From positions 77,046,417-77,110,416 of the forward strand of contig NC_134702.1 of assembly GCF_043290135.1 (NCBI RefSeq): a stretch of 64,000 nt of DNA, given 5' to 3'. Origin of the DNA: Rhipicephalus microplus. Lineage: Eukaryota > Arthropoda > Arachnida > Ixodida > Ixodidae. Within the stretch, counting starts at the first letter, position 1. Every line of letters begins with the position of its first letter. The position numbers and the translations under genes were made by a program. This document shows positions 28,795 through 43,300 of this stretch, piece after piece. The notes beneath the pieces were generated by a model. It did not search any database, had not been told where the DNA came from, and worked only from the letters and a program-made list of their open reading frames with translations.

Positions 28795-28910
28795 TTATCT
28801 TTCTGTCTCTCTCCTGTCTTTCAATCTACCCCATCCCGTTCACACGTGTAGGGTAGCAAACCGGTTATCCTAGACTAGTTGACCTCCCTGCCATTGATTC
28901 CTTCTTATCT
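28795..28910 (+). mobile_element. Non-LTR 3' tail fragment
   Basis: Polypyrimidine DNA followed by GTAGGGTAGCAAACCGGTTA and GTTGACCTCCCTGCC, the 3' tail shared by the non-LTR copies. No coding part remains. Confidence 0.65.
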
Positions 28911-28918
28911 ATTGATTC

Positions 28919-29018
28919 TACTCGACTCTTATCATCCACAGCGCACGACCTGCGCTGGTCCTGGTGGTTACTCGACTCTTATCGTCCACTGCGCATGACC
29001 TGCGCTGGTCCTGGTGGT
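28919..29018. repeat. 50-bp tandem duplication
   Basis: 28919-28968 and 28969-29018 are copies of one 50-bp unit beginning TACTCGACTCTTATC, with three differences. It lies directly after the non-LTR tail. Confidence 0.9.
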
Positions 29019-29156
29019 ATTCGCGCATGCTATTAGGGTGAAACTCAAGTCATGTAAAATGTTGAAAGTAAGTTTCCTCGTGGTGTTATTTTGTACACAA
29101 TATGACCGATCTTGTGCTCTTGCAACCATTGCGGCGTGGACAGGCTGGTAAAAAGA

Positions 29157-29534
29157 GACTTTGAACTTTGAACTTTATTATGAATAAACAACATACAGTA
29201 AAAAAAACATGTTAGCAACATCTGCATCCTTAGCAGAATGCTGGTATGGATCCATGCAATTATAACATACATTATTAGAGGCAGGAGAAAGAGTTGTATA
29301 ATGAACGACATTTTAGTTTAAGATGCAGATTGTTTGATAAACATATCACTTATACACAGATACCGAACACATTGAAGAGGAAAAATCCAACTAATACACC
29401 ACACTTTGAACACGTTTTTGGTTTGCATACTTAACGTAATACATCTAATATTTCTGTACATCCGGTAATAGCATTCCTGGTCAGCATACAAAAACATTAG
29501 TTTAAACATTGACATTAGTCAATGAAATAGTATT
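29157..29534 (-). mobile_element. Non-LTR-like 3' end with AAAGTTC tail, minus strand
   Basis: On the minus strand it ends AATAAAGTTCAAAGTTCAAA. A poly(A)-signal-like AATAAA and short tandem tail are typical of CR1-like non-LTR 3' ends. The upstream ORFs (minus 29045-29311 and 29318-29515) are probably 3' UTR and have no domain. This is a different lineage from the copies with the GTAGCAAACCGG tail. The 5' limit is a guess. Confidence 0.45.
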
Positions 29535-30519
29535 GCTGCAGAAGAGTTGGAGCAATACAACAGAAAAGGAAGAGAAATGACTGTGAAGTTAAATGTAAAC
29601 AAACATAAGTAAATAAACATTAAAAGGGCTTGTAGCGTGGCTAATTTAAATAAATTAAAAGAGCTCACTCAAAGGCAGCATCTTAGCTGTGGTACTGCAC
29701 ACAGTGAAATCGTTGTTGCGTCACCTATTTATGCATGATGAGAACAATTGTTTTTGATTCGGCCGAGTGTGTGCGTCGAACGCTGCAGTGCTCGAACAGT
29801 GCAGGACAGGAGTTTTCTTATCGGTATGACTACCATGCTAATGTCGAGGTCGTGAGAGCGAACCCGCTGGTGCACGTCACGGCGCCGAGCATAGCAGGTG
29901 GCGTGAGTGCACGCGATCTGCCGTCAACAAACTCTGCTGGATACTGTACGAACTGTAATTGCCACGTCCTTGACGCCTGTTGTGCTTAAAACTGAGCACC
30001 ACGAACATGACTTGCCGAACGAATGCTCAGTGGCTTATAAGGTCGCTTTTTGTGCTGGAGAAAGAAAAAAAATCCTCGTGACACTAACTTTGTGTTGCCA
30101 TTCTCATCTTGTGCCATTCCTACTACGTTATCGGCATAGTTTCGGTTTTGCGTGAGCTTCCCATTTCTCGTAGTGGTGAGAATGTGCTGCTACTCTGGCA
30201 TTTAGATTCGAATCTGCACTGCATGTTAATGTCGCGGAAAGCTTCAGAAAGACAGGTCAATCTAAATGCTGTGCCGGGGCGTACGTTCCGCCCTTGAAAT
30301 AACATTATTTGGGATATTCGTCGTGTATACCGTTCACCGAAAATACTGCTAACTCCTGACTGATACTCTAGCAGGTATCCTGTGACGGCGATCAGGATAA
30401 TAGAACCGTTGAGATTGAGAAGGAAAGGTGATTAACTATGTTATACGACCCCGTCGGATTAGCGCAGTTTTAGGGGCGAAACTTCCTATGCCGTGGGTCG
30501 TGCATCCGTGATGTATGTA
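29535..30519. other. Unannotated stretch
   Basis: No gene recognised. The plus ORF at 29735-29989 (84 codons) has a balanced composition but no domain. Confidence 0.45.
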
Positions 30520-30520
30520 T

Positions 30521-30612
<92 letters not shown>

Positions 30613-30622
30613 ATAGTAGTAG
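30520..30622. repeat. (GTA)n microsatellite, about 100 bp
   Basis: TAG/GTA triplets with one interruption near 30612. Poly-valine ORF is an artefact. Confidence 0.97.
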
Positions 30623-30906
30623 GCAGCCACGGGCGGACTAGAGGAGCGGCACGCGCGCACTCTTTTGAATTGAGGAGAAAACCCGCGCCCGTTAATCATA
30701 AATAAAAAGATAGTTGTTTCTCATGAAATGTCCTACAGAAAGGAATATCAGTGATTTTTAATCTCCAAGAAAATTTGTTTTGCATTTAACGCGTACTAAA
30801 TAAATAGTATTGGAAGGACGCACTTCGACCACTATCTGACCAGAAAGAGTTGCCACGTTAAACTCGCTGGGCGTAACTTCCTTAGTTTTAGCAAGGTTTA
30901 GCGAGG

Positions 30907-31179
30907 ACTAGAAACGGGCGCCGCCGAGGTGGTATAGTGGCTAAGGTATTGGGCTGCTGACCCGCAGGTCGCGGGATCGAATTCCGGCTGCGGCGGCTGC
31001 ATTTCCGATGGAGGCGGAAATGCTGTTGGCCAGTCTGCTCATATTTGGGTGCACGTTAAAGAACCCCAGGTGGTCAAAATTTCCGGAGCCCTCCACTACG
31101 GCGTCTCTCATAATCATACGGTGGTTTTGAGACGTTAAACCCCACAAATCAATCAATCAAATCAATGAACTAGAAGCGG
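30907..31179 (+). mobile_element. Ruka-type tRNA-derived SINE with 11-bp TSD
   Basis: The SINE body is about 30918-31168. The head has GGTGGTATAGTGGCTAAGG (A-box region) and GGGATCGAATTCCGG (B-box region), then the GTGCACGTTAAAGAACCCC block and an (ATCA)n tail. Flanking repeats ACTAGAAACGG (30907-30917) and ACTAGAAGCGG (31169-31179) differ at one site. It sits inside the composite GGAC repeat. Confidence 0.9.
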
Positions 31180-31545
31180 TGAAAAGTGGCGAGTAGACAC
31201 GAAGCGTCTACCGCAAGAAAGTGCGCGAGTGCTACCTCTCGTTTAGTCCTTGAAATATCCGTTCGATGGCGGTACTTCTATATGAGGAATATATGAAGAT
31301 ATGCAAGATGGCGGTACTTGGAGTGTATACTAGATGGACGGACGGACGGACAGAGACATGCACGGACGGACGGACAGACATACATGTACATGCACGGATG
31401 GATATACATACACGGACGGATACATGGATGGACGTAAGAATGCACGAACGGATGTACAGACGGATGCAAAGATAGACGGACGACGCATGGACGGTCAAAC
31501 AGACAGACACACGGATGGACGGAAGCAAGGACGAATGGACGGACG

Positions 31546-31789
31546 TTGATTTGATTGATTTGTGGGGTTTAACGTCCCAAAACCACCATATGATTATGAG
31601 AGACGCCGTAGTGGAGGGCTCCGGAAATTTTGACCACCTGGTGTTCTTTAACGTGCACCCAAATCTGAGTACACGGGCCTACAACATTTCCGCCTCCATC
31701 GGAAATGCAGCCGCCGCAGCCGGGATTTGAACCCGCGACCTGCGGGTCAGCAGCCGAGTACCTTAGCCACTAGACCACCGAGGCGGGGC
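31546..31789 (-). mobile_element. Ruka-type SINE, minus strand, inside the GGAC array
   Basis: Full length and close to the other Ruka-type copies. The tail (TTGATTTGATTGATTTG) is at the left and the head, ending in GCGGGTCAGCAGCCGAGTAC, at the right. The target duplication cannot be fixed because GGACG words flank both sides. Confidence 0.9.
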
Positions 31790-31967
31790 ATGGACGTTAG
31801 GGCGGACGGGCTGACGGATGCTTCGCCCCACTCATCATCAGATATGTTGTGATTTTTTTTTCTTATACGCCGTTACTGTCTTCATGACCACCATCCATAT
31901 CGCTAACATTATTACTACACCTATATATATGTCTCCAAAATTCAAGAAAACTGCTTAAAGGACTGGC

Positions 31968-31970
31968 AAA

Positions 31971-32013
<43 letters not shown>

Positions 32014-32015
32014 AT
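31968..32015. repeat. (AATA)n microsatellite
   Basis: About 48 bp of AAAT tetranucleotides. Confidence 0.97.
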
Positions 32016-32518
32016 TCTAAAATATTTTCGCGTGAATCCGTTCTACCCCGTACACGCTGCACGAAATAGACCACCGTCCACGCAGCACAGCTGTGCGTCG
32101 ACGCTGCCGTGATGAACTAAGTAGCATCCGACAGCGACGCTAATTAGCGTGTCCCCGTGGGGCGACCCGTTGGTCCCGATATCGATGCCTCGTTAGGGCG
32201 AGCGCCCCGTGAACGGCCCAAATTAATTGCCCAATGCGGACGTGTAGAACGTATGACGTCATCGCACTGACTCGCACACATCGAGCACTCTGCAGTGTTC
32301 GCGGTCCACTGCCGCGAGCGGCAGGTTCCGTCTGGCTATGTTTAGTAGGCATTCAAGTAGAACGTAATATGCATTCTCCGAAGCAATATTACAGCGCTCG
32401 TGGTGCATAGGGAGTATTCGCGTGACGTCATCGTACGCCCCTTGTTTTACTATTCGCAGGTTCCCCTGAACCCACCGTAATATACTTGGTGTACAATTCT
32501 GAACACCCGAATGTTTAA
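32016..32518. promoter_or_regulatory. Unannotated stretch with two perfect CRE-like octamers
   Basis: TGACGTCA occurs at 32254-32261 and 32423-32430, each followed by TCG. The octamer is the classic CREB/ATF binding palindrome. No transcription start or gene could be tied to it. The minus ORF 32259-32525 (88 codons) spans both sites, has a balanced composition and no recognised domain. Confidence 0.25.
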
Positions 32519-32660
32519 ACTGCACTGTAGGTCATCTGGTTTCACATACGTATATGTTTCCTTCGATACAATCTCAATAGAGGTGAAATTGACCTTGGTG
32601 AAGATTTGATGCCCATATGGATTTTTTTAGGCCCTACGTGAAACAATGAAACAATGCAGT
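32519..32660. mobile_element. 142-bp MITE-like element, copy A
   Basis: Bounded by ACTGCACTGT and its near reverse complement ACAATGCAGT, a 10-bp terminal inverted repeat with one mismatch. Copy B at 33845-33986 has the same length and differs at about 11 sites. There is no coding capacity and no clear target duplication. Confidence 0.65.
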
Positions 32661-33844
32661 AACCACAACTATTGTAGCTACAAACTGGGATTTAAGCCAA
32701 ACATATGGTGTAAAACTGTTATTTATTTATTCACTTTTTTTAAGAGACGCGATGGCAGTACGGTGAATAAAAGCCGACCACTCAATGCTGCCCGATAGGT
32801 CTAATCTTGAACTCCTCCGATGTAGATCACAAACTAATACTCCAAAAATAAGACATTTCAAAAGTGAGGTCCGTTAACACACAACACAGATACACACAAC
32901 GGATCACAGAGACGAATGTCCCTGGTGCAGAGGGACACCAACGCCGACACACGTTAAGTACAAGTGTCCCTCACGTCCCCGTGAGGTTAAAGCCCTTCCC
33001 TTGCGTCTGCAGCCTATTCTTGGAATCTACCCGTCTGCTTCCGTTGACTAGGAGCATAGCCGGCGGTAGACGCATGGAGCGTCTTTAGGCGAGGGGAACT
33101 CGTCATCGCTAATACATACAGCAAAACACACTCCCTGGTCATGGTACACGCAACCCTCTGATCAGGCAAGCCAACTGGTAACCTTAGACGAGGCCTGCGG
33201 AAGCTGCTATAGCCAATAGAAACCTGGCCGAAAACCCCAGAATGCTTAGTTGGTCCAATTAGTTAACAAGAAACAGCATGAAACACAAGACAGTGATAAA
33301 AATGGACCAATCGCTGGCTACAAAGTCGTGCAGGACACGTCTGTATACGTTGGCACTAAAGAATCAACATTGCCACCCGTATAGTTCTTCGACTTCGTGG
33401 TGATATGATACCATCTAAAAAGCAGCAGGGGTAAGTCTCACCACCCTTAGATATGAAGAACTCTCCAGTGAATGTTTATTCTCTCTTTGGCATAAGTTGG
33501 TGGAACGGGTGTTATTTATGTAGCGTAATGTATTTTGAGTCCAAATAAGATACACTTATGCTCCTCTGCTATGTCATTTTCCTAAACAGCTGCGGATGAC
33601 AATTTCATTGCACTCTGCACATAAGGCCTAACGATAAGACGCGAGGATGATGCCAAGTCACTGTGAACAAAGACTGGTTCTTACGCAATGCCTTGTGCTC
33701 CACTTAATTCTTTTCTTATCTTCAGCTCTTGTAACGACCGGGCTAATCTTGAAGAGATAAAGCACGGCGCAGAGCCATCCAATCGGGATCGCTAACGAAG
33801 CGAGACAAGAAGACGAAATGGAACGGAATCGTTGCGGAATTCTG
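32661..33844. other. Unannotated stretch
   Basis: No gene recognised between the two MITE-like copies. Plus ORF 32864-33088 and minus ORF 33658-33972 lack domains; the latter overlaps copy B. Confidence 0.5.
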
Positions 33845-33986
33845 ACTGCACTGTATGTCATCTGGTTCCATATACGTATACGTTTCCTTCGATACAATCT
33901 CAATAGAGGTGCAGTTGACCTTGGTGAAGATTTGATGCCCATATGTATCGTTTTAGGCCCTACGTGAAACAATAAAAGAATGCAGT
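33845..33986. mobile_element. 142-bp MITE-like element, copy B
   Basis: Same orientation as copy A and about 92% identical. Ends ACTGCACTGT and AGAATGCAGT. The internal block TTCCTTCGATACAATCTCAA is identical in both. Confidence 0.65.
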
Positions 33987-34261
33987 TCCGTCCACGAATC
34001 TGTTACCCCAAGTAGTCTTGCGCGTAACCATCAGGATATGTAAAGTCAAAGTGAAAAATTTAGAGACCACTAGGTCAGAGAAAACTTTAATTTTCACCGT
34101 AATTTGTGAATGCATTTTGTCGAACTGCGCAGTGCATTTCTGAACAGGCCGGAAGTCTAATTTCAAGATGCCCGCCGGAGCACTGTAAGCATAACCATGC
34201 GCTGCAGGGTTGCCTGTATAGTATGGGGGTGGGGGTGGAGGTAGTCTATTTTCCTATCTTG

Positions 34262-34542
34262 TCAATGTATATTGGGAAGCCCCGCCGCGGTGGTCTAGTG
34301 GCTGAGGTACTCGGCTGCTGACCCGCAGGTCGCGGGTTTGAATCCCGGCTGCGGCGGCTGCATTTCCGAAGGAGGCGGAAATGTTGTAGGCCCGTGTGCT
34401 CAGATTTGGGTGCACGTTAAAGAACCCCAGGGGGTCGAAATTTCCGGAGCCCTCCACTACGGCGTCTCTCATAATCATATGGTGGTTTTGGGACGTTAAA
34501 CCCCACAAATCAATCAAATCAAATCAATCAATGTATATAGGG
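34262..34542 (+). mobile_element. Ruka-type SINE with 15-bp TSD
   Basis: The body is about 34277-34527. The head has GGTGGTCTAGTGGCTGAGG and GGGTTTGAATCCCGG. The tail is an (ATCA)n run. The duplications TCAATGTATATTGGG (34262-34276) and TCAATGTATATAGGG (34528-34542) differ at one site. Right of it, a GTATATAGGGC..CTTTGCG block of about 50 bp is tandemly duplicated (34533-34615). Confidence 0.9.
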
Positions 34543-34642
34543 CTGACTTTGCGCCCTCGTTTCCCCCGACCTTCCATATAGCGTGATTGTATATAGGGCG
34601 GGCTTTGCGACCCACGTCTGTGAGTATAAATTCAACCTCCAC

Positions 34643-37743
<3,101 letters not shown>

Positions 37744-37913
37744 AAAGTTTGCACGCTACTTGCAATTTATATCCCACGTTCTTATTCTTACTGAGTACCA
37801 CATCACTAAAAGGTACTTGTAAATAGTTACATATCATTGGTAAACTAATTATTTTATTAATAGCACAATATTACACAGCTTGATAGTTGTTTCCACTTAT
37901 ATGCTACAAAAAG

Positions 37914-37959
37914 AACTGATTTGGAAATCGCTCTCCACGAGGCGATTTCCAAATCAGTT
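37914..37959. repeat. Perfect 18-bp hairpin
   Basis: AACTGATTTGGAAATCGC at 37914-37931 pairs exactly with 37942-37959 across a 10-nt loop. A further CTC/GAG pairing within the loop is possible. It lies about 170 bp from the AAT array with no coding context. Confidence 0.9.
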
Positions 37960-39931
37960 GGTAGTATAACGAGCCTTAAGCTTTATGAGAAGCAAAGCTC
38001 AATTGAAAAGGAAAGGCAAAGAGGTGGACCTGGTTGTATAAAAACTGTAGAGCTTGTTGTACAAACTATGGGGGTACTACCGAGCTTAGTATTCTGCACA
38101 GATGTGCGGAAATACGAGTAGAAAAGAGAACGGAGAGCACGAAAAAAAAAAGCAGAAGCAAGAGAAACGCGCAAACGAACGTACAAGAAGGGTGCTCCAA
38201 TCAGGTTCGTTCACATAGGCCGGCGAATTTATGAACGCCCGCAAGACAGTCTATCGTTTAGAGAACAGGCCTAAAATTGTACAATAACTAAGTGGTGTCG
38301 GTTACCAGCTGCGCTATAACTATGGTGTAACGTCGGGACCGAGTTAACGATATGTGTCTGCACAAAAGCAACGTCAACCCGTTCTAAGATACAGAGAGCA
38401 ACAAAAAGAAGCACATACACAAAAAAGTGCGCGCTATTATACGAGGAGTTCTACGTCGAGGTAACAGACAAATAGGATGACAGCCGCCTTACCTCGAACG
38501 GCTGCCTGCCTTCGGAAGACTGCGACGGCCTTTCCGGATCAACGAGAAGGCAACGGGATTTCCTCCACGTATTGTAATCAGTCACTTGAGCGGCTAGCGT
38601 GCTTCAAGCGGAACAAAGAACACGAGAACGCGTGTACGCCAACGCGGAATTATAAACGTCGACGATATATAGACTCCCGCTCGACGGCCCTCTACAAACC
38701 GAACGAGACACCCGATGTAAGGCTCCAACAATTGCACTCCTTCGCACTATCGAGGATGAACAGCCTTCGTAGCGGCGAAATATTCATCGAACTAAACTTT
38801 TTCTCCGTCCACGTACTTCTATACCGACCGACACCGTCTCCGGCAGCAAGGAGTGGACGTGACACGAACCTCTATCTGGGCACGCGCTATCGCGGAATAT
38901 CTCATGCCGATAAGCTGTAACAAAGCCCCACACTTGAGCTGTAGTTTTTCCGATTATCCGCGCTGTGTACGCAACACCTGCCTCCCCTCCGCAAATTTCG
39001 GCCTTTTCTGTCAACGGCGCACTTCAGGAAAGGGGGCGAGGCCTGAAGACGGAACGGAAAATAACGCGAAGGTCTCTGTTTTGACGCCCGTGTGGCGTAC
39101 GTGCCGTTTATATACAGCCTATCGGATCATTTGTCGCTTAATTTCCGTTTTTCTCTTCCGGTTTCCGCCGCGGGATGGGGCTCGTGGCTCCCCTGCAAAT
39201 CGTAATTATCGTCCTTCCCACTCGAAGCGAGAAGAAAGCAGTTATAAAAACATGAACTCCCGCCCATAACTAGGGGGAAGGAGGGGGTGATGAAGGACAT
39301 CTGAAACTCTCATTCGTCAAAGTTTTTTTCTCGCTTTAGTTTTTCGGGTGATACAAAAATGTAAGGCACGCGTTGACAACCACCACCAGCTCTCAAAGTT
39401 AGCTGTTCATACCCTCTCACATGAAAAGCATTCCTGGCTATACGGTTACAGCAGTGAAAAGAAGATAACGAATGAACTTGACAAAACAATCACGATAGGC
39501 TCGTTCTTTTTGATCAGCACTTCGGCTTCCAGGCGAGTTGTACTGCCATTACAAGGTCGAGGGGACACGTGACCACAAATCTGATTTTCTTCGCCATCAC
39601 AGCTCGCTGTCCATTAGAGGCGTTTTCTAGACGACCCAATCCCGTGTTCCTCATCGGCATTCGGCGAAAGCCGAATTCCCGCGCTCCGTAAAACGGAAGC
39701 GTAGTGCAGTTCTCCATCCCATCAAAGAACTTCGCCGGAAGCAAGGATGAGCGAATGCAAAGTCGCGATTATAAACGCAAATAGGAATGTTTGAAACTAA
39801 AATGCAGTGCTGCATTGGCCGTTTCTGCGTTTCACGCGTCTTGAGTTTTCTAACATTGCTGATTCCAGTGGGATGGTGGGATGGGAGAGATATAAGTGAA
39901 TAAGAGAGAGAGAGAGAGAGAGATTAACTCA
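37960..39931. other. Unannotated stretch; unidentified ORF at 38477-38920
   Basis: No recognised gene. The plus ORF at 38477-38920 (147 codons) is one of the longest not caused by a microsatellite. Its translation is rich in Arg and Ser, has no domain, and overlaps another open frame at 38853-39269, so coding is doubtful. A GA run lies at 39904-39923. Confidence 0.35.
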
Positions 39932-40146
39932 GTCAATAGCGCTGGCGAAGCCAGAAATTTTTTACGGGTGTGTGTGTGGGGGGGGGGGGGTCTTATAATA
40001 TACCTTATGCATGTTCGTGCGTGCATTTGTGTGTGCGCGGGTGTATAATATATGCACACGCAAAATTAAAAAAAAAGAAGTTAGAGGTGAAAAGGGCGTA
40101 CCCCTCTCCCTCTCCCCTAAAGCTGCTCCTAGCTACGCCAGTTGAC
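39932..40146. mobile_element. MITE-like element with imperfect terminal inverted repeats
   Basis: The left end is GTCAA..TGGCGAAGCCAG (39932-39954) and the right end CTAGCTACGCCA..TTGAC (40129-40145), inverse of each other with a few mismatches. The interior is GT-, G- and A-rich with no ORF. No target duplication could be fixed. Confidence 0.4.
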
Positions 40147-40251
40147 AACAGAGTGAAAATGTTTAAGAATTCGTGTGGATAACGTTATTAATATGCGCGT
40201 CATGGAGCAACTACTGTAGAGCAATCACAACCCAATAATAATAATAACAAT

Positions 40252-40313
40252 TGTTGGGGCTTAACGTCCCAATGGTAGAGAACTCCAGAAATTTCAATCA
40301 CCTGGTGTTCTTT
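40252..40313 (-). mobile_element. Truncated SINE fragment, minus strand
   Basis: Contains TTGGGGCTTAACGTCCCAA, GAACTCCAGAAATTTCAATC and CACCTGGTGTTCTTT, the reversed 3' body of the Ruka-type SINE. The head is missing. An AATAAT run lies immediately left. Confidence 0.75.
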
Positions 40314-43300
40314 GAAGCAATTACTACATAAGCAACTACTACAGGTCACGCACTGCGCGTGTGCCTGTTCAACGAACCAATGCGATCCAAGGATAAAAGG
40401 AGGGTACAATTGGAAAGTGTACACGCACTAAACATTGCCTGGACTGTCATCTTGTTGCAGAGCCAGTGCAACAAAAAAGCTGCTGTTTTTCTCGGAACTA
40501 GTGATCTCCAGATCCATCGCATGAATATGAAAATCGGACAAGTCAGGAAGAAAGGCGTAAGTTGATGTATGCAACTAAACTGAACGCCATCTCGAGACAG
40601 GGAAGCACGCGAATTTCCCCTCACCGGCGCGTATACATCCTCACGGCTTTCCAATAGACGACTTGACGCTGATGGCGCCACGACACACATGCACAGCACC
40701 AGAGAAATCGAATATACGCATATGAAAGTGTTCGTGGGAAGTCTCATTACTATGATACGTGTTTAGGCTTTGTTTTGTATATAAACATCAATTACGTATT
40801 CCGATTTAACTTGCGAGTAAAATTGAAATTGAATTGTGAAAACAAAAGGTATATTTGCTGTTTGTATCATCCTTATATTAAAAGCGTGTCGTTTAAAGAA
40901 GGTGTCACTTGCATGGATGACGCCTTGGCAACCGCGAATAAATAAATAAGTAAATATATAAAAAAAAGGAAAGGAAGGAATACTGTGGTGTAGTCTCTTG
41001 AAAAGAGGAACTGAGTAATCAAACCGGGTAGGTTTTAATTAACAGCCCCTAACGAACACAAGCGCAGGTTGAAGGGACAGGCGATGCATCTACAACTCGG
41101 CATGGGGCGAAAAAAATGTATACAACAACAAATGCATGGTTTATGAGATATCACGTTTGGGCGGCCACTCGCATATTCAGGGAGATCCTAGAAAAGAGGG
41201 GGTCTTCCTTCCTTCGAGTCCAAGACAGACTCCCTCGGGGTGACAGGGTTGCGTGACAAGCTGCTCTTAAGCCTACAATTGAAAAAAAAAAAAGAACCAA
41301 GGCACAATGCAGTGGCTTTTCCGCAAGCGCATGCACGCACAGAAAGACGAGGATCTTAGAGGACTCCAACGAGAGACAGAGCGAGGTGTCAGTGTAATCG
41401 CGTCCGCTCCTTGTCCGTGTGTTTGCTTTCACCGTTTGTCTTTTGTGCACTGCAAAAAAGCACGCACGCAGGCTCGATAGAAGATGAAAGCGAAAGCAAT
41501 CTCGGTACACTCCGTGGTTCCCTCTTGTTTCCACCTCCCCCCCCCCCCCAAAAAAAAAAAAATAACGAGAAGCAGATAACGCCCGCCCCCTAACCCTCCT
41601 CCTCGTCTTATCACCTCCTCCCACCAGCCACTGCTGCTTCGACGAGTGTGATGTTTGCCCGGGAAAGAAGAGCGCGACGACCTTGGAGATAAGACAAAGA
41701 TACCTCTTTCTTTTCATTCGCTTTCTTTTTTTTACCCCTGAGCTCACGAATGGGATCAAGTGGAGAGTGTAGGGGGTTCCCATTGTTTTGGTGGTGTCGG
41801 CGAGAGGGGACACGGAATACTGCGACCGGCCGGCCGGCTGAGGCGACTCCTATCATCCGCGATAGCGAGTTGGCGGTGGTCGGCAACGGCTGCGCAATAT
41901 CGCGTAGTGATCGCTGATAGGGATGCCTCACCTCGCATTCCCCCGACGCGGATCTGTTGTCGCGGCAATATTGATCACTGCTGACTGCGCGCGTGATAAG
42001 AATGGCATATTGAGGGCACGTATTTATATGCTATTGTATAACGCGGTGATTTGCGCGGCTCGCTGAAGTACCCAATGCCTCAAAGTCGGGAAAGAATTAT
42101 TCTTGATTCAATATGCGTAGGGAGCTGTTTGTTTGTATGAGAAACATCTGCTACTCATCTTTTTCGACGCCTGAAAAACAAGATGAAGGAAGAAAAAAAA
42201 AGAAAAAAAAAGAACGAAGTAAATAAAGAAAGAAGGAAAGGAAGGAAGGAAAAACAAGCATACGCTAAATAGTGATCACGATTCCTCGTATCAGCCGTCC
42301 ATAAATATTTATAGAACATGAGCTTAATCCCAGCATGCGTTTGCCTCACCGAAGAAAGCTGCTTGTTGTTTCTTCAGATCGAATTCGCACAAATAAAAAT
42401 CAGAACGGTATGCCTGGGCTTTCAGCTCAGTTTTCGAATATCTCTAGTTTTGAGGGTAGAGGTTCCCTTTTTTTTTAGGCCTCAAGGAAGGACGAAAATA
42501 AAACAAAAAGAAAATACTCGCGTACAAATAGATTTAGATGTAGAGGGAGTGGATAGGCGTTGCAGCACGTGGAAATTAAACCGGGCCACTAGGTCGTCGA
42601 GATTTAGTAAATGCCTTCCCTCGACTTGCTTCGGGGCTTTTTCGCAACGTCGCTGACCAGCGGTATGTCTGACTTCTGAATTATGCTTTGGCCCAAATTT
42701 AGTGAAATTTATTTATTTATTTATTTTTTATTTATTAGGTGTTCATCGGAGACTTACTGCAGCCTAACGTTTTCTTAGCACAAAAGTTTGGGGATGCAAA
42801 CTGTGAGACGGACCGAATTCGTTATCGGAAATTCACGCTATTGTCTAACTAGCAATTATCGCTCTGTCCTCGAGTTTGAAACAAGAGCACTTCCAAATGG
42901 CTTTGTAATCCTTGGTGCATTTGGGATTACCTAGAAACAATTTAGTGATCCCTCTCCCCCCACCCCCCTCCAGAATGCCAACGTTTACGCGGCACGCGCC
43001 ACGACTAGATAGAGATTACAAAAAGATATATCAGTTTCTGCAGAATTATCGTCGCATTAGGCTATCTCTACAGAATATACCAGCGGCTTTTATCAGTTTT
43101 ACTACTTACCTAATTGTTCTGGAAAATAACGCATTTTGTAGGACCCCTCTTTTTAGCTACCGGCGCATGTTTTTAACAATAGCCTCAGGAAAATACAAAA
43201 GTGTCGGATGCAAAAGCACGATTGTTTGGCCTATCTCACATCACGAATGCTTTCCTTGTCGAAATATGTGGAGGTACGAATATATATATATATATAATAA

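Larger units (their letters stand above)
30835..31845. repeat. Composite GGAC-array repeat, broken by two SINEs
   Basis: The unit runs from CCACGTTAAACTCGC through a GGAC/GGAT array (31333-31545, resuming 31790-31815) to the 20-mer GATGATGAGTGGGGCGAAGC in reverse complement (31820-31839). That is the same 20-mer that begins the satellite at 25415, in inverted orientation. One SINE entered the left part and a second, opposite SINE entered the array. The motif GATGGCGGTACTT occurs twice at 31265 and 31308. Confidence 0.75.

Noticed and set aside
34277..34350. tRNA gene call on SINE heads
   Set aside because: A and B boxes are present but the sequence continues into the conserved SINE body; all such heads belong to SINEs.
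41151..41813. 220-codon minus-strand ORF
   Set aside because: Crosses homopolymers, has no domain, and other frames on both strands are also open; not called as a gene.
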